Source of the DNA: Montifringilla adamsi
Taxonomy: Eukaryota; Chordata; Aves; Passeriformes; Passeridae
DNA length: 64,000 nucleotides
Reading direction: 5' to 3'
NCBI GenBank assembly: GCA_017590115.1
Contig: JAGGNK010008337.1
Coordinates: 3,037,412-3,101,411, forward strand
Below the pieces are notes generated by a model. That model was not told the DNA's origin. It searched no databases and saw only the letters and a program-made list of their open reading frames with translations. The position numbers and the translations under genes are program-made. Shown here one piece after another: positions 1-12,204 of this stretch; position 1 is the first letter of the stretch, and each line of letters begins with the position of its first letter.

Positions 1-3000
1 AAACCTCTCTAGTTAAATCTATCCATTTAAAAATCACCATTAGGTCACAGAAAGCAGCCTCAACATGCTAAGAGTCTTCAGTGGAAAACACATGCCAGGG
101 ACCAGCTCGTATAGAGCTGCTGCAGGAGGCAATGCTTGGCAAGGTGTGCTCCAGTTCTGCTACAAAATCCTGGATTTGCTTCTCATACCTGTTTTTAGCC
201 TCTCAGATGTGACCAGATTTCAGCCCATATCCATTTTTAATAAGAAAGGAAACGAGCAGGTGTTGATGTGTGGAATAGAATTGCAACAATTCCAACTGCA
301 TTTGTCTAATGGGGATGATAACACGTTTCAACAAGGTGTGCACTGAGGTATGATGAAAATAGGACTGAAATCCTCTCCTGAATTGGAATCTTTGGAAGTA
401 TAAATTTAAGTTGCACTTTAATTTGTTACAGCATGCTGTTGAAAAGTAACAGCATTTAGAGATTACTGAGCAGACGCTAATGTGGTTCAAACAGACAATA
501 TTAATAATCTTGATATTACTTAATAACACGTGTTTTCCCTTCAAAGACTGACTGCAGAGCAAGAAGCACACAGAAACACTGACAGGGAATTCCCTTGCAA
601 TGCAGATGGCACATCCACCCCGAGTGCAGAGGGCAGGGAGCTCTCCCAGCGAATATCTGCTCCATGAGTCACACTGGATGCACGGCTGTTGTGTCTGAGT
701 GAGACATACAGCTCTGACACTGGTGCTGATTAAGAAATAATTTCGTTTTTACTTCCCTGTGCAAAACATTTTAGCAACAGTAGCTGTTTCACAGAAGAAA
801 TGCTTGAGAAACCCCACCATTACTTCCAAGGAAGTTGCAAGTGTTCTGTCACCAGTGGAAAACAGATCACATTTGATCAATCCTGTGTTCTCAGTCTCAA
901 CTTACTTCAACCTCAGTACAATATGCAAGAACTCATGAGAGAAGAGTTGGGTTAGAAGCAGATCCTCTAACCTAAGGAGTTAAAAACCCCGAAGCATTCA
1001 TTGGATCCTTGGGAACAGAAATTCCATGCTGGAACAACTGCTTTGCATTTTCAAATGAAATAATATTAAATACTGTGGTGTAGCATTGTTGGGTTAGCTG
1101 GTACTGATTTTATTTATGTTAAGCAGTCATTTACTTTGGAAGTGGCCAAATTTTTTCCAAGAGCTCTGCTGATGTGTGGATGTCCCATAATAAAAAGCAC
1201 ATTTTCTAGTAAGGATCAAAATTCATAACACTTTATACTCAGTAGTTTTTAATTAAGTGCCACATTAATGCTGCTTGCATTTCTTTTTCATCATGGACCC
1301 AACTTACACATGAGCTCACAGACACATTTCCAAGTGCTCAGTATTCTCTAGGTTTTGAAAAATGCTCAGCTCCCACCTCGGCACCCAAAAAAAGCATAAG
1401 TGCTTCAGAGATGAGCTCTGCTAATAAACCTGTCCTATGCATCTGAAATAACAACAAGCACACACATCACTCTATAGATTGCAAACATCTTTTAACACAG
1501 CCTCCTGGGAGGTGGTGTACTGGGATGACTGTGCTTTTCACCACTACAATATCTGAAAAGCCAAACTATTTCCTTGGACTTGTAGACTTGCAAAAAGGAT
1601 CCTGCCAAAAAAAAGGTCTTCGGCTTCAGTTGCTGATTATTACAACTTTAAAAGAAATACATCCCACTGAAAACAATTAACAACATCTGAAGATTCTTCT
1701 GCCTGCCTAGATGTCTTAATCTGGAAATTAATTATAAATTAAATTTATCACATACATGCAAAAAATACACATGTAGCTGCCCGCCAATTTGAGATAATGC
1801 AAACATGAAGGGAAAGACTTCTGTAAAGATGACTGTGTGAAAAGCAAAAGGATTAGCTTCAAATGATTATCCCTGGAATCTGACAAACCCTACACACACC
1901 TTACTTTAGCTCAAATTTGCCCTGCCAATCAGGCTGTTAAATTATGTAACAATTTGATGCCTCTCAACAAAAGATGGCATCCCAGGCGTTAGCTTCCATT
2001 GTGGCAGTCACAAGAAATTGATGTCTATTTCCTGCCTACAGTATTTTTTATTTTTTCCTTAATTTTACATTTTTTCTCAGAGATATATTACTTCTCTTTC
2101 TCTCTTTTTTTTTTTTGTGAGACACTCCATATTCCTTATGTGGTGTTAACTCATTTTGTTGTGACCACACACGCAAAGAAAAGAAATAATTCTTTTCAGG
2201 GATCCAGACAAACATAATCTGTGTTGTGTTCACTTTGTTATACTTTATGTAAAAGGTGACACAAAACCAGCAGAGCCAACACAGGATCTCAAGATACATA
2301 TGCTGCCTTTCTGCCTTACACACACCCCCCAAATATGTGACACTTGTTAAGTGGCAGCCATGTACCACGAGCATCTCATATATTTTATCTTCGTGTGCTT
2401 ATGCTGATTATTAAATACGAGATGTTAAAGAGTTTTGTGAGCAAGGCAGAGGGGAATGGCTTTACTTTGGTTTGCGGGGTGAAAACTCAGATGAGCCAAC
2501 ATGCCATGAAGAGCAGCACTCCTGTGGCAGGAACAAAGGGAGCTGCCAGGCTGGAGAGATGGACAGCAGCACCTTTGTTCTCCTGCCTGCCAGGTCCTGT
2601 GGGGGCAGAGCACAGATCCCACTGCAGCACTGCTGTGCTTCCTTTCCTTGCATCACCCAGAAGCCACAATAATTAGACAGGCTGTGGCTATCAGTTTATA
2701 TGTTAAAAATGATGATGCTTCCACTTACCTATTTTCCTTAATGGCTTTTGGCAATTATAAATATTTCTGCTTTTTTTTCTGCCTGCTCCAAGAGACAGTG
2801 AGTAGGTAGAGAACTTACTGCAGTGTGCCTGGAGGCTGTTGGTCATCGATTTGAGTGACCACATGTGGGGGGCAGGTCAGCCTGAGTGCCAGATAGGATA
2901 GTGCACCCACAGGCAGGGAATGTGGTTAATGCACAGCTCAGGAAGCCAGAACCCCCTCATGGCAGGCTACTCAAAGGGAAGACATTCTTCACTGACTTCT

Positions 3001-3390
3001 GCCTCTGCACGTGACTCATTTTTGGTTCCTAGTACCATTAATTATATTGGAGAGTGGAAAAAGGCATTCCAGCTTGCACCCTCACATGGTCAGAGCAGAG
3101 CAACCTCAGCTTCCACCAAACTATCTACAAACCCAGGTTTGCACTTGCCTAGACTATTCTTGTGTGTGTGGTTCTGATTTTCCTCCTTTCTTCATGTTAT
3201 GGAACTTCCAGTGAGAAAACAACCTTCCACTTTGACCTCTGCCAGTTTCCCCTTCCCAACCCTGCTGCTGCCCCAGGAACAGTCCCCACCTGGCACATTT
3301 GTGTGGGGAAGGGCTGCCCCCTTGAGTATGTTCTCCAGTGCACCCAGTGTGGCACCAGAATGAACGTGGAGGGTCTGCAGACACCTGAGA
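1..3390. other. Unique non-coding DNA, no gene seen
   Basis: This stretch is AT-rich single-copy-looking sequence. The frames at 65-346 (+) and 203-571 (-) overlap on opposite strands, and the frames around 2344-2676 overlap in several phases. None resembles a known protein. An AT-rich patch at about 1680-1800 with TTAATTATAAATTAA-type cores could be regulatory. A CACGTG E-box directly overlaps an AP-1-type TGACTCA at 3008-3018. A stretch at about 1455-1530 faintly recalls old L2/MIR-type repeats but is too diverged to call. No exon, promoter or RNA gene is supported. Confidence 0.6.
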
Positions 3391-3526
3391 GAATAGCAGA
3401 ATATCCTGAGCTGGGAGGGACCCACAAGGATCATCAAGTCCAGCTCTCAAGCAAATAGCCCAGACTGGGACTGAACATGCAACCTTGGCATTACGAGAGC
3501 CTGGTCTAACCAACTGAGTTAAGCAG
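3391..3526 (-). mobile_element. tRNA-Ile-derived SINE with CR1-type tail (TguSINE1-like)
   Basis: Read on the minus strand, this begins with a tRNA-like head. The complement of 3510-3522 gives a box A-like TTAACTCAGTTGG and the complement of 3467-3477 a box B-like TGTTCAGTCCC. The text between them follows tRNA-Ile closely (CAGTTGGTTAGA, then TAATGCCAAGGTTG), but the anticodon region is degenerate. The tail at 3391-3456 reads GATGATCCTTGTGGGTCCC and ends in ATTCT-type repeats, which is the 3' end used by CR1 LINE reverse transcriptase. This head-plus-tail design is that of TguSINE1, a passerine SINE mobilised by CR1. The copy is short and mutated, so it is an immobile fossil. The 156-codon minus-strand frame running through it (3154-3624) is spurious. 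The family name is from memory; the tRNA-Ile and CR1 parts are visible directly. Confidence 0.85.
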
Positions 3527-6500
3527 AAAAAAGAAACGTCAAAGCCAGAGATTCCCTCCCTCTGATTCCCAGTAGAAGGAGTGGATTTCATTACCCGATC
3601 AAACCCCTGGAGCTCCAGTACCACCAGGTGTACAGGGAATATGCCCCAGAGGACAATAGGCCCACACTGCCTTTGGTGATTTTTCCCTCTGTTAAGGGTA
3701 GGAAATAAGAGTTGTGTTGATTTTTTACAGATCCTCGTTCTGCACTGAGCTTGTGTCTGACTCTAAGGCCAGATCTCTCTGGTTTATGTGCTTGGCAGTC
3801 TAAATTTTCAGGAATGAAGCCACTGAATGCATGTTCAACAGCAACATACCTAAACCAAATTCACTTCACTTACAGCCTTCCAAACAAAGTGCATGCCTGG
3901 GAAAACACTCTCATCATAAGGGACATTGAGAGATATTACACTGCTCAACCTAACTTTACTCCACAGTTGTGCAGAAAACAATAGAAAGATCTTGTCTTGT
4001 TATCCTTGAAGCTGGTGGGATTGCTCAATTCCTTCTGAGGGACACCTGCACAGCAGGAGCCTTACGGGATTGGGTCTGAGATTTTGCCATTAGCAAAGCA
4101 CTTGTACAATAGCAGGTGAGCTATTGAGTGATCCAAACCATGTATTAAGACCAAGCAGATCCACTAAATTCTCACTATCAACATTGCCTTCCTCAGACCT
4201 GGAGACTCCAGTGCCCAGAAGTATGATGTTGAAGGGGGAAATGTCCAAATATGAGCCACCTTCAGGCTCTGAGAGGTTCAGATTTATAAGGAGGAAGAGA
4301 GTTTTCTGTATGGGTGACTCCTCAATTTCTGCTGCTTTACAATAAGCAGGCCCATCTCCTTAGTTTAGTCATCAATCTAAATGCATAATCTTGGGAAAAT
4401 GAAGGATCCCATCTTTTCCTGCCTGAGCTGTCTCTCCCAGAGCGAGGTTCAGCTGGAGTCGACTCTTGTCAGCCAGGGAACAACCCGGTAACTGTTCCAA
4501 TCCTCAGCCTCCCTCCAGGTCCCCTGGCCATTTCTCTTCACTTGTACAACTTCATATTGGCAGAAGACAGCCAGGGTTGGAGGAGACTGTTTTGGGAAGG
4601 AGAAGATAAATAGCCTAAAAAGAAGATGAGATTTTCCATTCGCCCTGAGGTAGAAGGAGGGCAGGGGAGGGTTGAAATAAGAGGAAAAAGACAGGTAGAG
4701 CTGGAGGAGAAAAATGAGATTCTGCCTGGTGTTTCATTAAACAAAACAAAAAAAAAAAAAAAAGGCAATTGGTTCAGAAAAAAAGAGAACAATTTAATTT
4801 TGTAGGCAAAGGCTCCTGGCTTCACTTCCTAGTGGAACAATTTGGTTTTACGAGAGGAGACTTTCCAAGCCAACCGTGACTGTACATATGGCACAGCTTG
4901 ATACCTGTTCTCTGTATCCTGATGGCTCAGCTACTGAATTTGTCACATTCTTTTGCTACTCTGACTTTTTCAAGGACTGCTGTAGTGCTTCCTGCTCTTA
5001 GGAGTTATTTACAGCAATTTTATGAGTCTGCAGAACTATCTGCCAAAAAGTAAAAGGGGAAAAAAAAATAAAAATCAAGTAAGCTATTACTTCAAATTAT
5101 TTGTCAAGCTCCTCTTGCCAACCCTTTCAGACACAGACCAACATTTTGCCGCACCAAAACATATTGTCCAGGAGTGCCCTTTCAAATATCTGTGAATGCT
5201 ACAAGATCAATCTGAGGTGCAGGAGCATGGGAAAACACCATGGCAAAATGGGACAGCAGCAGCTTCACCTAGGACGAAGATTCACCAGTAACATCCCAAT
5301 GAAGCAGCCTCCTCAACACCTCCAGCTGCCACCAGTTTCCCATTGGGATGCTGTGCTTTAGCACTAGAAAATCAACCAGAGTGGAGAGTACCTCCAGATG
5401 CACTCTCAGCATTCATTTTCTTCCTCTACAGGTCTTTTCCTAGGGTTCTTCCTTCCACAGGCCCTGTCTGTGTGTTGTGGCACACAGAGCTGTGTTTATC
5501 TGCAGTTCTTCCCACCCCAGCAGACCCTGGTGAGCCACCATCCAGCCAGAGGCTCGCAGGGCATTTGACTGCACCAATATTTGTGCCTTTGTGCCCTTAC
5601 CCTACAAAAACACTCCAGATAATATATTTTTCTTGCCTTCCTGCATGATGAACAGCCACACCAGAAAGGACTTCTGCTGGGATGAGCCAAAGAAACCTTT
5701 TTATTATTATTATTTTATGTTTCCAGTGTCCATGTGATTGGAATAAACTGTAAATTAGGTGTTACAGCATTGTAGTTTGGGTAGATGTGATGTTTTAGAA
5801 ATGTAGCTTTAGTTTGTTATAACATACTAGCAGCTTTGCTTTGTTGTGACAATGGCAATAAATAAAGTTCCCACAATGTATAATGCTGTAACCAACCCAA
5901 ACTAGTCTAACAAACAACAAATCAAGGGGAGCAATACCCACCCAGAACTTCACGTACAGAAATATTGTTGATCTGTGCTTAAACTTCCCAGGTTAGAAAG
6001 TATCCATTTTTCAAGAGATCAGATGATGGTGATCTGCTCTCTCTGCTCCCTGAGGTGAATGCCAAAACAGGTTCTTGCCATTTTCATGCCCTGACAATAA
6101 TTGCAAACTAGAGATATTTTCTTTTTCTCTCTCTAAGTAAGTAAAGATTTCTGGCAGCTCCAACAGCCTCGTTACTATTGCACGTTAGTCACAGTTTATT
6201 CACATCAGAAGACCAGTGGAAGGTTGAGACAGGCAGGGGACTAAAGATGGATCTCTTCTATAGTTATAAAAGGATTTCCATTTGTTAACAGCTCTGCCTA
6301 TGAAGTATGCAATGACATTTTCCTACTGTGCTATTTTCATGCCTCCTGAGATGCCAGGTTATAATGCAAAACATCTGAATCATTAAATTTATACAGTTAT
6401 TTAATAACCCATGTAAAATACATGGCAATGTTGCTTCTTTTAAAACATATGCACCTCATAAGAAAACAATTTCCTGCACTATGTGGTGTAGTCAGATTTC

Positions 6501-7430
6501 AGTATTTTCTGTCGGGCAGAAAGGGTTCAAACTTCCATCTTCTGTGCACCCAGGAGCCATGACACCCAATATCACCAAGCTGCTGCTGGCAGACCCTTTT
6601 GGAGGAAACCTACTCCCCTTTAGAGATGATTAGTCCAAAATAGAACATGTATTATATAAGAATATGTAGTGATATAAATATATAGCCAAAATAATCATAG
6701 CTAGCAGGTAGTAATAGTGCAAAGGTGAAACACAAGCTTTGTCTAACAAAACATCAAACACATCCTTCACCTCAACCGTGAGTGGTTTTTCATAGCCGTA
6801 GTAGAACATGTTCCCATGAACTTCTTAAGACTCACTTGGAGTCTGAAATGGAATTGGCTAAAATTCTGGTTTTGATAGCTCCTTCCTAGCTCCCATACTT
6901 GGAGATAAGTTCATTCAGTTTCAGGATAGATGTTTCTTTAATAAGAGTGTTCAAAAGACCCCATGACAGACAACTGCTAATATGGAACATAATGAGAGGA
7001 AAATATTGCTGGCACAGCCAGGATTCAGCAGAGAGAGGGTCAATCCTGTTTATAGACTTGCTGGAGTTTTTTGGTTGGTTAAAAAGCTGACAGACTGCAT
7101 TACAGCTAACATTCCCATATTGATTATACCATTTCTGAGCCTGCCCTCATTGTGACAGGAGCCACATAATTAGTTCTTTCCTTGTTAAATATTTGTAAAT
7201 CATTCGTACTTTTATGGGTTGCGTAACCTGACTGAGAGCTTCCAATAATCTTCCTGTAACTTATTTAAAAGTGGGGAAAAGCTGTAGGGCCTGGTTTGTG
7301 CCCTCCCCTGGGAGTGGGGCAGCAGGAGGAAGGAACGTCTCCAGGTTCTGCAGGCAGCAGAGGGTGAGTGACAAAGCTGGTGAGAGCTGCCAGTGCTGAG
7401 CCTCAGGGAGGGTGATGGATTTATGGTGTA
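3527..7430. other. Unique non-coding DNA, no gene seen
   Basis: No convincing gene. The largest frames are 101 and 95 codons (5343-5648 plus, 4538-4825 minus) and neither is recognisable. The minus-strand one reads through an A16 run at 4748-4763 that gives an artificial polyphenylalanine. A purine-rich stretch lies at about 4560-4720. A cluster of inverted repeats at 5761-5915 is listed separately. An AT-rich block at about 6290-6440 could be regulatory, but only composition suggests it. Confidence 0.6.
5761..5915. repeat. Interleaved short inverted repeats
   Basis: Three short segments each have an inverted partner downstream in the same left-to-right order. GTTACAGCATT at 5761-5771 pairs with 5882-5892 (11 of 11). 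TAGTTTGGGT at 5773-5782 pairs with 5895-5904 (10 of 10). GTTTGTTA at about 5812-5819 pairs with about 5908-5915 (8 of 8). Because the partners are not in reversed order they cannot form one hairpin; the topology is knot-like. This could be the trace of a small rearranged element or chance. Confidence 0.4.
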
Positions 7431-7435
7431 AATCA

Positions 7436-7530
7436 GGGCCCCAATTCAGCAGGCACTTAAGCACATGTTCGAGTCTCATTGACTTCGTGGAATCAAGTGA
7501 GTGTTTAAATGCTTTCCTGAACACTGGATA
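7436..7530. repeat. Decayed palindromic interspersed repeat
   Basis: The left half runs CCCCAATTCAGCAGGCACTT and continues AAGCACATG. It is followed by a CATTGACTTC-type centre, and the right half (about 7500-7530) carries GTGTTTAAATGCTTTCCTGAA, an imperfect reverse complement of the left half. This matches my recollection of an abundant old palindromic repeat of turtles, crocodilians and birds, with TTCAGCAAAGCACTTAAGC arms around a CATTGACTTCAATGG centre. It is probably a non-autonomous DNA-transposon relic. The palindrome is visible; family membership is from memory. Confidence 0.5.
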
Positions 7531-7534
7531 ACTG

Positions 7535-10500
7535 TATAAGGGAACAAAGAGGGGAAGGGGAAAAGGATAACATAATGAAATTATAGCTTTTAGGACAGAA
7601 TGGTGGAAGCTCTAAACCATAGAGTGGTTTAGAGTTATTCTAGTGAAGATAAATTGCAGGGAAGCTAAATACAAAAAAATGAGAATTTCACAGTACAACT
7701 AAAGAGACTGGTTGTATGAAAGTATTGTTTCAGAAACCTTTTTGTCTCTTTTGTTGAGTAAACAAATTAAATCAGAATCACAGCAAATAAAGGCAGAAGA
7801 GTTACATGTGATCTTTCCTTGCTTTTTTAGATTTCTGTTCCCTTTGCATTGTATAGACACAATGATAAGAGCTTAGGTTCTTCTATGCACCATTATTAGC
7901 ATTAATCAGATTGAAGTGATGATGCAAGTTGGATGAGCCCAAAAAAAGGGTGAGTTCCTTTCAAGTAACCTTTCAGGAGTGAGGTCTTCAGGACTTTCTT
8001 ACTGTGGCAGGGTTAGAAATACCAGATTACTTGAGTTCCTCTCCCTAAAGCAGGAGGTGCTGAAGCATGTGAAGATGCAGCAAGGGAAACAAACCTCCCA
8101 AACTGCAAAAAAGGACGAGTTTAGCAGAGGTTTTCCTGATGGGAAATTCTCACTACTCCCAGAATAACTCCTCCTTTCCAAGTATCAATGGGGAAACAAA
8201 TCTTCCAGTCCACAAAGAACACCCAGATGTTGTTATTCCATACTTCCTTTTCCCTTTGGTTTTCCTTTCACACACTTTTATTTCTCATACCTCTTTTTTT
8301 TTTTCCCCCCCCTATGAAAGACAATATAAACAAACCTATAGCATCAAGAGCAGTTTCCTGATGAATCTGAAGCAGATATAAGAACCTGTGGAACTCTACA
8401 GTGGCCAGGATCCAAAATTAATTCAGGATCAGTTTTACTTGGGCAATTATTTCTATGATTGGCAACATCAGTGTTTTAAATCAAAGCTTAAATTTGGGGT
8501 TCAAAATCCAATTTCAGGAAAATCCCAAATGCAAACAGGCAGCGGCTCCTGCCTGGGGAGGGGAAAAAAAAAAAAAATCAAAGCAAAATCTCACATCCAA
8601 ACACCCTCAAAGATCCAGAATAACAGACTAACACCAAAAAACAGACCAAGCTGCTGCTAAGGTCTTTAATGGCTGTCATCCATGCCCAATCCCAGCAGCT
8701 CAAGCACCTTTAAGCACCACTTGCTCCAGCAATCTCCAGGAGTGGGCTTTCTCTGCCCTGCTCCACACAGGATGGTATTTAGATACTTGTTTCCATCAGG
8801 AAACAAAGGATACACATGCAGTTTTCACAATTGAAAAGATAATCACGTTGCCAATGGTATAGATTTGTGCATGGTTTTCCTCCAATATTGACCAGATGTT
8901 CAGTGCAGGAAGTGATTGATACAGTTTGGAAGAATCAAAAGAATTTTTTCCTATTTCCGCCCTTTATTCTATAGGAGATACTGGAGCCTGCTCAATAAGT
9001 GTAATAAGCATAAACTGTGGCACTTACAATATTATTCACTAGATTAATATAGAGCAATAGTTACTTTAAATGCCACTTAGAAATAAATGGCTGAATCTCT
9101 TTCAAACTCAATGTATTTAGACCAAATCAATCCAAACCTTGAAATCAAATTCAGAGACTAAAATCGATATTCCTCCTGCTAATTTTGTTTGCACACACCC
9201 CCCCTTGGAAAGTACTTCAAAAGAACAAGAAAGTGAAGCCGCATCTCTGGGATGCCCAATCCCTTCCTGAGGGGATTTTCTTTTCCTTTCTCTTTTCAAG
9301 CCATTTCTCCAGACTTGTGGCGTAGACAATTCTCACAGACAGTATTTTGCAGGTTTATTCTCTATAGGTGATTTGACATCTGTACTGTTCGGTACTGACT
9401 AATTTCCAAGTCCTGGGAGACAATTTCTTAGCAGTTGCAATTCATCAAAACCCTAATGAATTCTGATGGAATTCTTGGGGACTGGTTTTCTGTCCTCTCT
9501 GTGGAAGGAACTGCACAACACACCTTATACATTTAAGCCACATTAAGAGACTAAAAGTATTTAATCAATATTGCTCAAAAGAAACCTGAAGAGCCACATG
9601 CTAAACCCCAACAAAACCACCCTCAGTGCTGTCACCAAAGCAATGATCCTACAAGCACAGCTGAGGGAGGCTGACTCCACGTGCCAAGGAATAACCAAAA
9701 GGGACGGAGAGTGTGAACAAGGAGTCAGGAAAAAGTCCAAGAGAACGATGATCTACAAACACAGAAGGGCTCAGTGTGGAATGAGACGTGAAGGATGGAG
9801 GCAGAGAAGGCTTTAGTGAGTGTTCCAGGAAAAGTATTGGTTCAGGTACCTTGTCACGTTCAAAATAACTTGAATATCTTTAGATATTTTGGAAGGAAAA
9901 TGGAAAAACTAGGCACTGTACCAGCTGCTTCTTGGTTCAAAAACAACGATCGGGTTTTATTTAGATTCTCAGTCTACTTAAGCTGGTCCTCGGGGGAGTT
10001 GGGGACTTGAGCTCCGTGATTTGGGAAAACTTATGGGGAAAGAAGAAATAAAAAGGTAGTTCATAGAAGCCAGATGGGGAGGCCAAGAATCTGGCAAATA
10101 TCCCTTTCCCACATTTCTTCTAGAACTCAAAATAAATCTGAATCTCTCTGACATTTGAAAAGAAGTCTGGCTATTTCTTCCCACATTATGTTTTCTTTTT
10201 GCTCGCTTTTGCACAAGGTCTTACGGGAAGCAGAGCCTGGTGCCAAAGTAATGCAAGGAAGCAAGCTGTGCTGATAATCTCAGACTGGCCCCCTTTTCTC
10301 AGGAGACATCCAGCCCAATTCCATGTACACAGGCAAGGCTCACTGGTGTGCTCTGGCAATCTGAGGCACCGCAAACCTCGCTGAGCTGGGCATCACAAGG
10401 GGATTTGCAGCTGCTTTGTATCACCAGAGCGAGGCAAAGCTGCCAGAGCAAACCAGGGAATCTGGCTCCTGCAGTTTGGAGAGACTCAGCATCAGTTTGT

Positions 10501-12200
10501 GAACTTTCCAAATCAGGCTTCCAAATCTTCTGAGATTCACTTATCGCTGTGAAACAACCCAAATCTCTGTGGAAGAGATTTGCCACAGGACACAGGACTG
10601 TGCCCAGCTTCAGAAGCCATAGGAAATTTGATCCCATGGTGGTTTCACTCTACCAAAGCACCTTGCCTTAAAAGAAGTTGTTGTTCAAAGTGCCAATATA
10701 TTTTGGACCACGCAAGTGTGACAAAATAAACCTAAGTAGTAACTTCTGGTACTTAACAGACAGATTTTTCCTGTGTCTGGGAGAACTAACAAAATCCAAG
10801 TCATTTCACTATGAGTGAATCTCTAATGAGGGGGTAGTAAAAATGTGTGCCTCACTGACTGTCAGGGGATATCAAATATACTCACTTCTGACTCAGTAAT
10901 TACCCACCAAAAATGTAGATCAAGTGGTCATCACCCAAATTAGTACCTGCCAAAGATTACTTTTGGAATGGCTGTCAACTAAGAAACACGAAATGAGCTG
11001 CAAAATATTATTAAAACTCGAAAATAACAGCTTTAAGGTATGAGCCTCCACTCAAGCACACAATGGAGCGAGGGTAGAAAGCAGAGCCCACGCGGGGAAG
11101 GGAGCAGGGAGAGGGGCTGATGGCCGGGGACACGGGAACAACTGCAGCGATAAAAACTGACACGTGCTCGCCCAGCGTGACAATCTTGGAATTCCTGCTG
11201 AGAAAACCAAAACTAAAGAACAGGTCCTCCCTAGGACTTGGGAGTGAGGGATTCCAGTCACTGCTCTACCTGCCACAAGCCTTTTCAGAGAGCAGCCAAA
11301 GCCTCTCCCTACCCCACTTCCCCATCCGTGAACTGAATGTCTCTGTTTGGCAGAGGAGCTGTAAGAGAATTAATTTCAATAACTGGAACAAACTACAGCC
11401 CATTACAGTTATGGTAAGTGCTGTATAATGACAAAACCAAACCCAGGCCATTAACACGCTGTGAGAAGAACAAAGCAGGGCCTGGACCATTTTCCATGTT
11501 CCAGCAACACTCAGATCTGAGCCCGAGGTGGTGATGATGATGATACTAATCACTGTATGAAGCACCTTGCAGCACCAAACACTTTGCAATTAGCTGCAGG
11601 CAGCACCATGGGCTTGTCACCTGCCTCTTATGAAGGGTGGTGACCAAGTAGCCGAAATGGGGGAACTCCAATAACAGTTCTGGGAGCAGGATTGGCTTTT
11701 CCTTTTGCTCCTGGAAACTCAGTGCAAACCATCAGTCTTAGTGCAAGGAGCCTCATGCAATATATCCACTTATCCGGGCTGGCTGGCAGCTCTGTTTTGA
11801 ATGCTTTAAATTGGAGAAGGCAAAGGAAAAAAGTCTCTTTTCAGTGAGCTGCATAAATCTCTCTCTCTCCTGTCTTTTTATTTTGGGGGGGGAATATGAA
11901 CAAGGCTGCCAAACCTGCCAGTACCTGCACCTCTTTTTCCTAATCCAGGCCACTCCTCTGCACCACAGCTGACATGTTTTCAGCCTTAACAGACCTGTGA
12001 ACGCTGTGTTAGAACTCCAGTGCTGGGTATCACTGGACAGCTGAGGTCAGAGTTAGGCATTTGTTCCCACACCCTCTGGGAGGGCTCTCAGCAGAACACT
12101 TGGAAATAGCAAGGCTTTGAAAATAAATCTGTATGTTAAACAAAGACAGCCAAAGACGGAAACAAAAGGGTAGAAATAAATTGTTGATTGCTAGCTTGCT
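7535..12200. other. Unique non-coding DNA, no gene seen
   Basis: This contains short frames only (up to 112 codons, 10299-10637 minus, overlapped by plus-strand frames), none recognisable. An A13 run lies at about 8564-8576. Around 11040-11170 there is slightly more CpG and purine-rich sequence, including CACGTG at 11161-11166, but nothing like a full CpG-island promoter. A G8 run occurs near 11885. No repeat family could be named here. Confidence 0.6.
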
Positions 12201-12204
12201 AAAA

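Noticed and set aside
1455..1530. L2/MIR-type repeat fragment
   Set aside because: GCAAACATCTTTTAACACAG and CCTCCTGGGAGG recall the conserved tail, but the match is too short and diverged to support without a profile search.
3457..3526. A functional tRNA-Ile gene
   Set aside because: The anticodon loop is degenerate, box B is altered, the acceptor stem cannot pair and a CR1-type tail follows, so it is a SINE.
3154..3624. 156-codon minus-strand frame
   Set aside because: It runs straight through the tRNA-derived SINE at 3391-3526, so much of its length is a transposable element read in an arbitrary phase.
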